Assembly (NCBI RefSeq): GCF_024139115.2
Contig: NC_085141.1
Span: 246,131,047 to 246,195,046, forward strand
Direction of reading: 5' to 3'
From: Armigeres subalbatus
Lineage: Eukaryota; Arthropoda; Insecta; Diptera; Culicidae
Length of the DNA stretch: 64,000 nt
Part shown: piece after piece, positions 10,811 through 22,784 of the stretch
Position numbering within the stretch: position 1 is the stretch's first letter
How the letters are laid out: each line of letters starts with the position of its first letter
Notes under the pieces: generated by a model
The model's database searches: none
The model's input: only the letters and a program-made list of their open reading frames with translations
Told to the model about the DNA's origin: nothing
Program-made: the position numbers and the translations under genes

Positions 10811-10850
10811 CCGGAGGTGTACAGAATCCATAAGTAAGTAAGTAAGAAGT

Positions 10851-11332
10851 CGCACTGAGAAGTCGTTTAGTGACTAAACGAACTACAGTGGAGGGCTTAT
10901 CGCAACGTCCTTCCTAATCTTGCAGCCTAACGGGAGCTAGGTGGGAGTAGATGAGTCATCCTGATTGCGCCGATCCGGATCTGAACACGCTAGTGTCAAC
11001 CTTGCATGGCCTTCCTGCTTTCATGCATGTATAGGGAACCATATGGGATCATGATCATCATGGCGACTAGTCCAGCAAGGTTCGACAGACGAGGTAGTAG
11101 ACACCAATGGTGCAGAGTGTGATTCCTTTAACAAAAGATAGCTTTTCGTAGCAATGGCGCAAAAATGACTAGATTTCACCCTAAGTTAGAGGGCTAACAG
11201 GGCTCAAGAACGTTCTAGAAGGACAAAACGGACTTCAGATGACATGTAAAGCATGGAAAGCTGGAAGCCAAATAGAGATTAATCAATTAATTGCATATTA
11301 TTCGGCAACTCGGCCGTACGAAAACCATTTTC
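10851..11332. other. Intron segment without recognised feature
   Basis: This is unique-looking intron DNA. The only local structure is a short inverted repeat, CGTTTAGTGACTAAACG, at about 10864. I see no coding or element signature. Confidence 0.5.
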
Positions 11333-11640
11333 TTGTTAAATATCTTGGCTGTGCATATGCACAGTATATGTTTCGAAATGGACAAATTGATATGAAATTT
11401 GAGAAAAAGAATCCACGTGTCTTGGAGGGACTCGAACCCTCAACCTCCTACTCTCTAGATAGGCGTGATAACCCCTACACAACAAGACCACTTAAAGGTC
11501 ACGTTTGCGGAAAAGCCATCAGAATCCGAGTACCAACCTCCACCGCGTTTAGCTCTCTTTTTTGCAAATTGAATATCTTTCGGATGCTTGATTTGTCCAA
11601 TCCACATGTGCTTTACTGTTGTATATCCACAGTGACTCCC
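11333..11640 (-). repeat. Dispersed repeat with tRNA-like cloverleaf, copy 3
   Basis: This is the best-preserved copy of the family also at 2027-2235 and 2505-2760. On the minus strand, 11489 to 11418 folds as a 72-nt cloverleaf. The acceptor GGTCTTG pairs with CAAGACA in six of seven positions. The D stem is GTGT/TCAC, the anticodon stem CCTAT/GTAGG with loop CTAGAGA, and the T arm GAGGG-TTCGAGT-CCCTC. The B box GGTTCGAGTCC is perfect. The D arm resembles eukaryotic tRNA-Val but the nominal anticodon is AGA. Shared flanks on both sides mean the tRNA-like unit is embedded in a larger repeat. A functional tRNA gene is less likely than a tRNA-derived mobile repeat, but cannot be excluded. Confidence 0.6.
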
Positions 11641-11689
11641 AGTTGGAAATTGAGAGCGGTATCTCAGTTCTCCTACTACTAACAATGTT

Positions 11690-12214
11690 GTCTCAGAAAA
11701 GAACACGCATTTCCCACCTGAACTGCAATTCTTAGTTCGCTTGCCTGGCTTGTTGGCCTGTACCAAGCGAATAGTCCCGTTAGGAAACAGACGCCAGCAG
11801 CGAACAACAAGTGTAGAAAAAGAAGAAGACCATCACGAACACGTCGCTGGCTGATGATGACGCTTCGGCTGACAAATGAACGGGATACAAGACGCTCGCT
11901 GATTGGCTGACCAATAAGGAAGCAGAGAAGATTCAAAATTAAGTATAAAAGAAAAGTGAATTCGCTCGCAGAGCATTCAGTCTTGTTTATACCATCACGC
12001 GAAATACATCGTTATTTGAAAAGATCGCTCCCTGGTTATTCGGACTGAGCCGAAACAAACAGCCTGTTTCAAGGCTTTAACTCTTTATAATGCAGTGGAA
12101 ACTATATTGCCACCAACAAATTATATGTTTTTCTATTCATTAACAAGAGCTCTACTTATTATTCCCCATGTAGTAGCTTTATTTGCTTCCTAGTAACATC
12201 CCAGATGAATTTGA
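11690..12214 (+). promoter_or_regulatory. LTR-like promoter region upstream of the BEL/Pao gene
   Basis: The stretch begins TGTTGTCTCAG and carries a TATA box (TATAAAA at 11944-11950) followed by an arthropod-type initiator, TCAGT at 11977. This is the layout of an LTR promoter. It precedes BEL/Pao coding sequence in the same orientation. No second copy is visible after the gene at 16 kb and no clear primer-binding site follows, so it may be the surviving 5' LTR of a truncated element or an unrelated insertion. Confidence 0.35.
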
Positions 12215-15200
12215 CGAGATGTACACACTGTTGAACGACTAAATTTACCAAGACAAAGTGTAAATTTCAATAAACTGGTGTCAAGATTCGATCACTTGCA
12301 AGGATTGTTTGTCGAAGAACAGAATGATGCTGAACCGACCATTTTGATCGGCCTGGACAACCTCGATTTGATGGTACCTTTGGAATCGCGGATAGGTGGA
12401 ACCGGAGAGCCAGTGGGATTACGCTGTAAACTAGGATGGACGATCAGTGGACCAGTAGCTTCAATCGCTTCAGATGGTTTTTGTGGTGTGCACCAGTGTG
12501 ATGTTTCGTTGGACCAAGCACTGAGAAATTATTTCACTATAGAAGAGGCCGGAATTACGTGCCCGTATCGCGTGGAATCCGATGAAGACCGAAGAGCTCG
12601 TGTTATTTTGGAGCAAACCACAAAACGTGTGGGTACCAGATTCGAAACGGGCCTGCTATGGCGTAACGACGAGGTGCGTCTTCCGAACAGCTATTCGATG
12701 GCATACCGGCGCATGCAGAGTTTGGAGCAACGCTTCAAGAAGGACCCCGAGTTGCAACACAAGATAGCTTGTACAATTGACGACTTTGTGAAGAAGGGAT
12801 ATGCGCATAAAGCAACAGCCAACGAGCTCAGCTCTAGCGAGATAGGTAGAGAGTGGTATCTACCATTGAACATAGTGGTCAACGCGAAAAACCGGGGAAG
12901 ATTCGGTTAACGTTGGATGCTGCAGCTAAGGTAGGAGGAATCTCACTCAATGACATGTTGCTGAAGGGTCCTGACATGTTGGTTTCTATGTTGGACATTA
13001 TCAACCACTTCAGAGGAAGGCGAATTGGGTTTGGGGGCGATGTGAAAGAAATGTTTCTTCAGATTCGGATGCGGCAGCAGGACAAGTGTTTCCAAAAGTT
13101 TTATTTCGACAAGACTCTTGCAAAGCTCCTGACGTCTACATCATGGATGTAGTCATATTTGGGGCGAAATGTTCGCCTTGTTGTGCACATTACACAAAAG
13201 ATGCAAATGCTCGAGAACATGCGAATTGGTATCCAGACGCCGCAGAAGCCATCGTTAATCGACACTATGTCGATGACTATTTTGACAGTGCTGACAACGA
13301 AGATGAAGCGATTCAACGGGCTCTTGACGTGCGGAAGGTACATGCGCTTGGTGGGTTTGAAATCCGCAATTGGGTGAGTAATTCACCTAAGGTACTTACT
13401 GCACTGGGAGAAGAAGGCCGAACAACGAAGACCTTATGCTACGATAAAACGACAGATTCGGAACGTGTGTTTGGGCTACTTTGGAAACCGGAAGAAGATG
13501 TGTTCACCTTTTCCATGGGGTTGAAAGAAAAATTAATTCCATACCCAGTTGGAAACAGGCGACCCACAAAGCGTATTATTCTGCAGTGTGTCATGAGCTT
13601 CTACGATCCGGTTGGGTTCCTTTCTCCTCTCCTGGTGCATGGAAAGATCATCATTCAAGAAACCTGGAGAAGTGGCACCGAATGGGATCAACCGGTGATG
13701 GATGAGATCTACGACAAATGGATAAGTTGGACAAAACTTCTTCCCAATATAGGAAAGGTAGAAGTTCCAAGATGTTTTTTTGGGAATGAATCCATCGCGG
13801 ACGTAACTTGTATTCAGCTACATATATTCTGTGATGCCGGCGACGATGCCTATGGCTGTGTAGCTTATTTGCGTTTCCAAGTAGCGGAGGATATCCGCTG
13901 CTCCCTGGTAGGTTCCAAGGCGAAGGTCGCCCCACTCAAGCTCACCTCGACACCACGATTGGAGCTGCAAGCCGCAGTGATAGGTGCGAGAATGATGAAC
14001 ACGCTGCAAACAACGTTGCCCGTCCCGGTCCAGGAAGTATTCTTGTGGGTAGATTCAATGACGGTTCTATCCTGGATTAGGTCTGACAGCCGTAAGTACA
14101 AACCGTATGTGGCACACCGTATAGCGGAAATAATCCACATACGACGAATATCAATTGCTGGAAATATGTCCCGTCGAAGAGGAATGTAGCCGATGATATA
14201 ACAAAATGGGGAGCTGGAACTACCGTGGACCCGGATAGTAGGTGGTTCAATGGTCCACCTTTTCTCCGTCAAACTATAGATTTGTGGCCGGAGCAACCGA
14301 AGACAAAGTCCGTTGTGTCGGAGGAGCTAAGACCATGCTACCTGCTTCATCATATAACTATTCCTCGACATATCATCGACGTAACACGCATATCTAAATG
14401 GCGAACATTAGTGCGAACAGTGGCAATGGTGTATCGCTTTGTCTCTAACTGTAAACGAAAACGGATGGGGTTACCCATTGAAGCAATAAACACTGAAAAC
14501 GATCATAAATTAACAGTTTCAGCAGAATTTGTGGCAATCCAGCAAGAAGAGTTAGCGAAAACAGAATGTTTATTGTGACGAATCGCCGAGACCGATGCAT
14601 TTCCGGATGAGGTGAGAATTCTAAAAAGAAATATTGAACTTCCACGTGACCAGTGGATGTACATCGAAAAGTCAAGTCAGCTCTACAAAACTCACCGTTC
14701 TTGGACGAAGATGGTGTCATCAGAATGGAAGGAAGGACGTGCTCAGCAGCCTTTGTAGCGTGGGGTACCCGTTTCCCTGTCATATTGCCAAGAAGCCACG
14801 AAATAACGACGAAGATATTGGCAGATTATCATGTTCGATTCGGACATGGTTCGAAGGAAATCATCGTAAACGAAGTACGTCAAGCGTTTTTCGTTCCAAA
14901 ACTACGGACAGCTGTGGCCGAGGTTATTCGTAATTGTTTGAAATGTCGGCTACGGAAAAGTAAGCCGGTTCTACCTCGTATGGCGCCACTTCCTATTCAA
15001 CGTTTGCAGCCCTATGTCAGAGCCTTCAGCTACGTAGGACTTGATTACTTCGGGCCGATCGATGTCACCGTAGGTAGGCACAAGGAGAAGCGTTACGTAG
15101 CACTATTTACGTGCCTGGTTGTACGGGCCGTCCACTGTGAGGTAGCGTATAGTCTAAGCTCTGAATCTTGCAAGCAAGCTATCAGACGTTTCATTCGGCG

Positions 15201-15985
15201 ACGTGGTTCTCCAGTTCACATTTTTCGGACAATGGAACCAATTTCCAAGGGTCAGTCAGGAGCTTCGGAAAGAGTTGGAAAGAATCGATCGAGACTGCGC
15301 CAACACGTTTACCGATGCTAGAACTAAGTGGACCTTCAACCCGCCATCCGCTCCTCATATGGGCGGCGTGTGGGAGCGAATGGTGAGGTCTGTCAAAGCC
15401 GCAATGGAGATGCTTAATGACGGTCGTCGAATGAACGACGAAATTCTGGCGACCACTTTAGCGGAAGCAGAGTACTTGGTTAATTCCCGACCACTGACGT
15501 ATGCGGGAACAGAAGATAATGAAATGGATGCAATTACACCAAACCATTTCCTTCTCGGCAGTACCTCTGGACAACACGAACCGTACAAGGTTACCATTAC
15601 TATGGCAGACGAGCTAAGGAGCAGCTACAAGCGGTCTATGTCACTGGCGAATGCGTTCTGGAATAGATGGTGTAAAGAGTATTTTCCGACACTAAATCAA
15701 CGCAGTAAATGGCACGAGGAAGGTAGAAGACTAGAAGTAGGGGATTTGGTTTTCATCATGGATTATGGGAAAGGCGAGACAGGAGTTCGAGGTATAATCG
15801 AAGAAGTCTTCGCTGGACGCGATGGGCGTGTGCGGCAAGCAATAGTTAGGACGAATGGAGGAGTCTTTAAGAGACCCGTAGCGAAGCTGGCGGTTCTCGA
15901 ACTGGATGATAAACCTGGTGAAGCCATCGGAGAGCATGTAGACCAGGGTTTATGGGCTGGGGAGTGTTCGAACCAACAGGATTGA
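12215..15985 (+). pseudogene. BEL/Pao LTR retrotransposon pol (protease end, RT, RNase H, integrase)
   Basis: Similarity starts at the end of the protease (LNLPRQSV, ILIGLDNLDLMV). RT follows with EWYLPLNIVV, GDVKEMFLQI and the catalytic YVDD (13266-13277), then MSFYDPVGFLSPLLV. RNase H shows STPRLELQAA and VDSMTVLSWI. Integrase shows an H-H-C-C zinc site ending NCLKC, then GLDYFGP, a frameshifted SDNGTNF at about 15228 and MGGVWERMVRSVK (DDE core), finishing GVFKRPVAKLAVLE. This is the BEL/Pao domain order. Frame changes near 12895, 13100, 14185, 14640 and 15225 and a stop at 14576 make it dead. Gag and most of the protease are missing. It lies in the lipase intron, same strand. Confidence 0.9.
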
Positions 15986-16640
15986 ACTGTACAGCAGGGA
16001 ATCCCCGACAGCGAGACAGTATGCAGTTAGCAAACACAATACGAAAGAGATGAGGCGACGTCAAACGTAGATAATGAGGAGATCATATATGGATTGCCAT
16101 CGAGCGTTTTAAAACGTGTTATCGAACGGTTACTTGTTGATAATATAAAACTTATTGAATTCTTTGATATTATCGTTATTTTTGAGCTAGTGATCTACAG
16201 TGTAGGGGAATTGTTCAGTTGAATACTTGTAAGATTGCGTTTCGTAGTGAAATTTATGCAGTAATTGATTAATTTGTATCCCTAGGTTAGAGATTGTGGG
16301 AGTCAAATGCTATCTGGTCTAGGGTCGTATTTCGACATCGATTCATTTCTAATAGGACTGTAAGTGTAACCGCAAAACTCTTTTGCCAAGCTAAACCTAA
16401 TATGCTATATCTATAGTAGGACCTGTTAGAAGAAATAGCTACGAGCTCATTGCGCTGAGTACTTGGAAGGGGAAAATTAATGTAAAGTCTAATAGCACAC
16501 GAATCTAACCCACAATGAAACTTAAATACACTATCTATTACAGCTTTGAGCGTATCACCAAAACCGCTACAGAGAAGTTTTTCTTGACCCATAATCCGAA
16601 CAGCCATAAAAAATTGAAATGTCAATTTGAGAACAGTTTG
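15986..16640. other. Spacer between two retroelements, no feature recognised
   Basis: AT-rich DNA after the BEL/Pao stop codon. I looked for a 3' LTR matching 11690-12110 and saw none. Open frames here have no family resemblance until the RTE endonuclease similarity begins at about 16650. Confidence 0.5.
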
Positions 16641-16644
16641 TTTA

Positions 16645-19600
16645 CGAACATCGAACCGGATAGTCTGCACACCGTATCCAATGGCAACGGCCAACGATGC
16701 ATAAACTTCGCAGCCTCCCGCGGAATGATAGTCCGAAGCACCTTCTTTCCCCGCAAAAATATCCACAAGGCCACATGGAGATCACCTAACCAAGAAACGG
16801 AAAACCAAATCGACCACGTTCTAATCGACGGTAAATTCTTCTCCGACATCACGACCGTCCGCACTTACCGCAGTGCGAATATAGAATCCGACCACTACCT
16901 CGTTGCAGTATGCCTGCGCTCAAAACTCTCGACGGTGTACAACACGGGCGGTGTACACATTGGGCGGCTACAAGACGGTAGACTAACCCAAGAATACGCG
17001 CAGCAGCTGGAAGTGGCACTTCCAACGGAAGAGCAGCTAGGCGCAGCATCTATTGAAGATGACTGGAGAGATCCGCCATTGGTAGCACCGCAACCACTGC
17101 ACTTGGCATGGTGCCCCCGGATCAGAGAAACGACTGGTATGACGGCGAATGTGAGCAGTTAGTAGAAGAGAAGAATGCATCATGGACGAGATTGCTGCAA
17201 CAACGCACGAGGGCGAATGAGGCACGATATAAACAGGCGCGTAACAGACAAAACTAGATTTTCGGAGGAAAAAGCGTCAGCAGGAAGATCGAGACCGTGA
17301 AGAGACGGAGCAACTGTACCGCGCTTATAACGTACGAAAGTTCTATGAGAAGTTGAACCGTTCACGTAAGGGCCACGTGCCACAGCCTGATATGTGTAAG
17401 GACATAAACGGGAACCTTCTTTTTTTTTCCTCGTTTGTCGGGTGAAGATCACTGCGTCCAGATTTTAGGACTATTATGATATACCCTTTTTCTGTGAAAT
17501 ACGCAAGTTATCTCAGTAACATGTTTGTCACTGAGATACCTTGGTATCGACTGAACTCAAGACCATCTATTATTGATGAATAGAGATCCTGAGTTACAGT
17601 ATGTGACTCCCCCATTCTGGCGAGACTAGCTTTATGAAGCCATCCACGTCCTTGGGGGATAAGATCCATATGTCAGCAGGCCCTAAAAAGGGCTTGCTGA
17701 GAACTTTGAACCTACGTTGAGTGAGTGCACTGCAATAGCAGAGGATGTGTTCTGATGTTTCTCTCTCCTCGTCACAGAAGCGGCAATTTGAGGTTTGGAT
17801 TGCTCCGATCTTTTGTAGATGGTATCTGCAGGGCAGTGTCCAGTTATTAGACCGGTGTAGATGTTGAGATCCCTTTTGTTGAGACCGAATAGTTTTGGGG
17901 TTTTCTTGGGGTTAATCGTTACGAGCCTTTTGGATTGGCTCGTATGGGGAAGTGCATTCCAGTTTGATGTGATTTGACTGACCATATATTTTTTCAGTTC
18001 CATTTTTACAGAGCAGTCTGAGATCCCGCAGAAGGGCTCAGGGCCAATGAACCTTTCATTAGATCCATTCCTGGCTAGCTCATCAGCAATCTCGTTTCCC
18101 GGGAACCTTCTTACCAACGAGCGTGAGGTGATCCAAAGGTGGCGGCAGCACTACGAAGAGCACCTGAATGGCGATGTGGCAGACGAAGATGGCGGTATGG
18201 TGATGGACCTGGGGGAACGCGCGCAGAACATAATTCTACCGGCTCCGGATCTCCAAGAAATCCAGGAGGAGATTGGCCGGCTGAAGAACAACAAAGCCCC
18301 TGGAGTTGACCAAATACCAGGAGAGCTATTTAAACACGGTGGTGAGGCACTGGCTAGAGCGCTGCACTGGGTGATTACCAAGATTCTGGAGTAGGAGGTT
18401 TTGCCGCAGGAGTGGATGGAAGGTGTCGTGTGTCCCATCTACAAAAAGGGCGATAAGTTGGATTGTAGCAACTACCGCGCAATCACATTGCTGAGCGCCG
18501 CCTACAAGGTACTCTTCCAAATTTTATGCCGTCGACTAGCACCAATTGCAAGGGAGTTCGTGGGGCAGTACCAGGCGGGTTTTATGGGCGAACGCTCCAC
18601 CACGGACCAGGTGTTCGCCATTCGCCAAGTACTGCAGAAATGCCGCGAATACAACAAGTCCATACATCATCTATTCATCGACTTCAAAGCCGCATATGAT
18701 ACAATCGATCGGGACCAGCTTTGGCAGCTAATGCACGAACACGGATTTCCGAATAAACTGGCACGGTTGATCAAAGCGACGATGGATCGGGTGATGTGCG
18801 TAGTTCGAGTTTCAGGGGCATTCTCGAGTACGTTCGAAACCCGCAGAGGGTCACGGCAAGGTGATGGTCTTTCGTGTCTGCTATTCAACATCGCTTTGGA
18901 AGGGGTAATACGAAGAACAGGGATTAACACGAGTGGTACAATTTTCGTGGTACAAGTGGTGCAAGTCCGTCCAGCTATTTGGCTTCGCCGACGACATAGA
19001 TATTATGGCACGTAACTTTGAGAAGATGGAGGAAGCCTACATCAGACTGAAGAGGGAAGCCAAGCGGATCGGACTAGTCATCAACACGTCAAAGACGAAG
19101 TACATGATAGGAAGAGGTTCAAGAGAAGACAATGAGAGCCACCCACCGCGAGTTTCTTTCGGTGGTGATGAAATCGAGGTGGTAGAAGAATGTGTGTACT
19201 GGGGCTCACTGGTGACTGCCGAAAATGATACCAGCAGAGATATTCGGAGACGCATAGTGGCTGGAAATCGTATGTACTTTGGACTCCGCAAGACGCTCTG
19301 ATCGAATAGAGTTCGCCGCCGTACCAAACCGACAATCTACAAAACGCTCATTAGACCGGTGGCCCTCTACGGACACGAGATCTGGACGATGCTCGCGGAG
19401 GACCAACGCACACTTGGAGTTTTCGAAAGGAAAGTGCTGCATACCATCTATGGTGGGCTGCAGATGGCGGACGGTACGTGGATGAGGCGAATGAGCCACA
19501 AGTTGCATGAGCTGCTGGGAGAACCATCCATCGTTCACACCGCGAAAATCGGATGACTGCGGTGGGCCGGGCACGTAGCCAGAATGTCGGACAGTAACCC

Positions 19601-19810
19601 AGTGAAAATGGTTCTCGACAACGATCCGACGAGCACAAGAAGACGAGGTGCGCAGCGGGCAAGGTGGATCGATCAGGTGGAAGATGACTTGCGGACCCTC
19701 CGTAGACTTCGTGGTTGGCGACGTGTAGCCATGGACCGAGCCGAATGGAGAAGACTCTTATATACCGCACAGGCCACTTCAGCCTTAGTCTATAAATATA
19801 AATAATAACC
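16645..19810 (+). pseudogene. Second RTE-class retrotransposon, 5'-truncated
   Basis: It starts within the endonuclease (EPDSLHTV, GQRCINFAASRG, STFFPRKNIHKATW, QIDHVLIDGKFF, SDHYLVAV). A basic linker (RQQEDRDREETEQLY) follows, then RT: NNKAPGVDQIPGELF, DCSNYRAITLLSAAYKVL, GFMGERSTTDQVFAIR, FIDFKAAYDTIDR, SRQGDGLSCLLFN and FGFADDIDIMA (intact catalytic DD near 18985). The C-terminal region is RRIVAGNRMYFGL and WAGHVARM, ending in a short ATAAATATAAATAATAA tail at about 19790. It is a different RTE lineage from the 7.2-kb copy and very close to the copy at 52.5 kb. Stops at 17256, 18392, 19299 and 19554, a frameshift near 18950, and a 678-bp retroelement insertion break it. Confidence 0.85.
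17422..18099 (-). mobile_element. 5'-truncated non-LTR element with RNase H tail, inserted in RTE
   Basis: The minus strand begins at 18099 inside an RNase H domain (PGNEIADELARNGSNE, GPEPFCGIS) and continues with LFGLNKRDLNIYTGLITGH, the C-terminal region of LOA/I-type retrotransposons. The element ends at 17422 in a poly(T) run on the plus strand, i.e. a poly(A) tail. Flanks repeat CGGGAACCTTCTT at 17409-17421 and 18100-18112, a 13-bp target duplication whose last base may belong to the tail. Removing it rejoins INGNLL to TNEREVIQRW of the host RTE. It shows 5' truncation, tail and duplication typical of target-primed integration. Confidence 0.85.
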
Positions 19811-20046
19811 TGACCGAACGCTTCGAGCGCGAGCGCTGCTACACGAGGAGCCACAAGCAACTAATTATGCTGCTAACTGTTTCATAGTCGCCATGATTCA
19901 TCGATTCAACGAAGTGTCCGACGAATTTGATTTCCACATTTCAACATCCAGATTTCGCTGTCGTTTGCTGAGCCGTGTTTGACCACCACTAGATTTAAGA
20001 ATTTCATGTAGACACAGTCCGATGAATAAATTACAAATACAAATAT

Positions 20047-20395
20047 AAAACTCCTAGATGGAATTTCTGGAAGAGCTTACTGATTTTTTTCTGGAGAAAC
20101 TTCCGGTAGAACTCTTGGAGGAACTACCGGAAAAAATCCTGGAAGTACAACCGGAGGAATTCCTGAAGAAACTTCCTGGAGAATCTTCCGGAGAAATTTC
20201 TGGAAGAACATCCGAAGGAATTCCTTGAGGAACTTGCGGAGAAATCCTTGGAGGAACTTCCGAAGGAATTGCTGGAAAACCTTCCGGAAGAATTCGTGTA
20301 GGAATTTTCGGAGGAACTCCTGAAAGACCTTTCGGAAAAATACCTGGATGATCTTCCACAGGAATACCTGTAAGATCTTCTGGAGGACAAAGATG
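20047..20395. repeat. Degenerate GGAAGAATTCCTGGAGGAAC-like minisatellite
   Basis: A 350-bp stretch is made of diverged short units around GGAGGAACTTCCGGAAGAA in which TTCC and GGAA alternate, so any part can pair with a neighbour. Three minus-strand frames stay open across it with repetitive Ser/Arg/Phe-rich translations, which is a by-product of the repeat. No host protein is implied. Confidence 0.65.
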
Positions 20396-21665
20396 TTATC
20401 GATCATTTAGTAATTTGCGTTCGATCATTTAGTAGTTTGTCAATAACTCATTCCAGAAGTTGAATTTCAAAATGTGTTGTATGGTGGACTTCTAGTGCGA
20501 AGGTTTTTCTACAACTCTGCCAAATGGTTCGTTGTTTGAATTCCACTAGTAACGCCTGGCTCACTTTCAAAGACTTGAATTTTCCTGCCGCTACTCAAGA
20601 TTAATCAATTGGTTTTCGCAAGAGCGATGCCAGACGGGTACCTACTAAAATACACGCAGGTTTTTTGGGATCTTAACATGTCTTGAAATAGAAGTTCCTC
20701 TCACTTATCGTGTTTGAGGTAAAAGAAGCAAACCTAATTCTAAAATTATTCAGTTTCAGTTTTGCAATAATAAAAATACAATTTTTCGCATTCATAAAAA
20801 CGATTTTGCGAGGGAAAAAGCTTTCGCGCTACAATCCTTCAATGTATCACGCGTCCCCACACATTGTCTAAAATCTAGATCAAATAGACAAAAGCGTTTT
20901 TAGATTTTCCGCAACTTTGAGACTGCATTCTCTGGCTATATTTTTCACTTGCCGAATGACGTTGAAATAGGCATGAAAACCGTTACAATGGAAAGATTAT
21001 TGCAGCATTGTCCCTCTCTCATTTGCATTTAATAAATATGAAGTCCAAGCTAGATAGTTTGAAAATGAAAATGACAAAGATGAATCATTATTGTACATAG
21101 TTTGCTTCTTCTCGGAACATCAGTGTCGAATAACATGCTCAAACTTGTGGGTGCTATACTAGAAAACGGCACCCTCGTGTCTCATGCAACAGCCAACATT
21201 GACGCGGGCCACGATCCAACTGTCTGATAAGGCAAGTTCGAAATGACCGCACAGAAGAGAACGTCGTCCACAAGGCAAAACTGGTATAGCAATAACTCAA
21301 ACATAATTTGATAGTTTGTGCTGGCTCAGAGAAAAACCCAACCACTTCCGGGGGCCCGTCGAAAGTCACATGCTTCTGCCTTGGGAGAAAGAAAGGGACA
21401 TAACAAAATGTTCTGGCAAGTGATTGCCGAAATAACAAAAATAAGTTTTCATGCTGTAAAGCAGAAAAGTTTTGGCAGGCTGCTGACCTCTTACGGTCGA
21501 TAAAGTTTTGGGTGATTTATGGTTGAGCTGTCTGCTGGATGGCGTGAAACAAATTAGTTTAAAAATTTAGTTGGCTTTCCCAACTTTATGTACCTATTGA
21601 TATGATCCAAATTTAAATAAAAGAATAATCTCAAATTTCCGTTTGTTTTTTTATTTTACTCACAG
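20396..21665 (+). other. 3' part of the lipase intron, no feature recognised
   Basis: AT-rich intron sequence ending in a pyrimidine-rich tract and ACTCACAG at 21665. I see no element signature. The direct motif CGATCATTTAGTA repeats at about 20401 and 20423. The intron end is supported by the in-frame continuation of the lipase. Confidence 0.5.
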
Positions 21666-22114
21666 GTTTGGATCCCGCTTTTCCACTGTACGTTTTCGAG
21701 AAAGCATCACAACGACTGAGCCCCAACGATGCTGAATTCGTGGATGTTATTCACACTGACGGTGGTCTGTTAGGGTATCCGTGGCCTTTGGGGCATGTTG
21801 ATTTTTACCCAAACGGCGGAATTCCGCTACAGCCGGGATGTGCACAACAGGAGCTGGCTAAGAACCGTTGGCTAGGAGTGATAATTGGATGCAGTCATGC
21901 CAGGGCCTGGCAGTACTTTGCCGAATCGCTTACCAGACCCAAAGCGTTCCTGTGCGATAGGTGCGAAAACAGCGATGACAATGCATCGGACAGCAACTGC
22001 ACCATGACCAAAGATGTTTTCATGGGAATGGGTACGGATAGGTCGCTTCGAGGGAAGTTCTATCTGACCACGAATCCGGAACCACCGTTCGGGAGGAATT
22101 TGCCAATCGATTGA
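21666..22114 (+). CDS. Neutral lipase, last exon with Asp and His of the triad
   Basis: The exon follows ACTCACAG, and its first two bases complete a Gly codon left by the donor at 6234, giving the family-typical GLDPAFP with the catalytic Asp at 21671-21673. VIHTDGG, GHVDFYPNGG and QPGC follow, then IGCSHARAWQYF, whose His at 21896-21898 completes the Ser-Asp-His triad. The frame closes with TGA at 22112-22114. Together the four exons give about 320 residues, slightly short of a full secreted lipase because the signal-peptide exon is not seen. No lesion is visible, so despite the 15.4-kb intron the gene looks functional. No canonical AATAAA lies just downstream. Confidence 0.9.
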
Positions 22115-22780
22115 AATAATTCTAGTTCAAACACTTGTAAATAGTAGGGTTAGGTAGACTTTTTAAATTCACCAGTACAATGATTGTGATTAATTTTTTA
22201 CATAAATCTAAAATCTCATTTTCATAACGAAAGAAATCCCAACCACCTAGATTTAAACGATTTATCATAACGAATTCAACATGCCGTTCTGTTAAAACTT
22301 CATATCTAGGTGCCCAACAAATGACACTCATAAATTTTAAATCCGACTGTTAATATTGCAGATGGCCTGCGTTGTTTAACCCTTCGTTCGCGATTCTTCG
22401 ATAACGAACGTGCTCTGAATCCAAATCAGATTCAGCAGCCTCCGGATCCGATGGCAAAAAAAAGAAAAAAAGTGATTTATCCCATGTACGATTGAAATTG
22501 GCTTTCTTAACCCTAGGGAATGGAATAAGCCTGTGCTGCATAGCAAATTGAATTCATGGTTTGTATCTCAAGCGTGAAAGACAAACGTAGAGTTTTATAA
22601 GGCACTGCAAACAAAAGCAGCAGTTATTCTAAATAATATATTTTCAAGTAATATTAATAATTCTCGCTCTATTTTTTGAAAGCGCCTGAGAAACAATTTT
22701 GAAAAGCATGTAGATTGTTCATATTTGTTTTCAAGAACACCTTTTACAGAGCCACCCCCACAAACAATTATGAAATCTTT
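22115..22780. other. Downstream flank of the lipase gene
   Basis: 3' untranslated and intergenic AT-rich DNA. I find no coding or element signature and no clear AATAAA close to the stop codon; variant signals (AATAAT at 22115) are possible. Confidence 0.4.
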
Positions 22781-22784
22781 TCCA

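Larger units (their letters stand above)
7165..10850 (+). mobile_element. RTE-class non-LTR retrotransposon, near full length
   Basis: The order is leader (about 7175-7518, homologous to the minus-strand leader at 836-1215), endonuclease, reverse transcriptase and a short 3' end finishing in a TAAG tandem tail at about 10832-10847. Without the 337-bp MITE the element is about 3.3 kb, the usual RTE size. No LTRs or long poly(A) are present. It is inserted in the lipase intron in the same orientation as the gene. Frameshifts, a stop and a MITE insertion make it inactive. Confidence 0.85.

Noticed and set aside
16021..16280. A 3' LTR for the BEL/Pao element
   Set aside because: No similarity to the upstream LTR-like region and no TG...CA borders or duplication.
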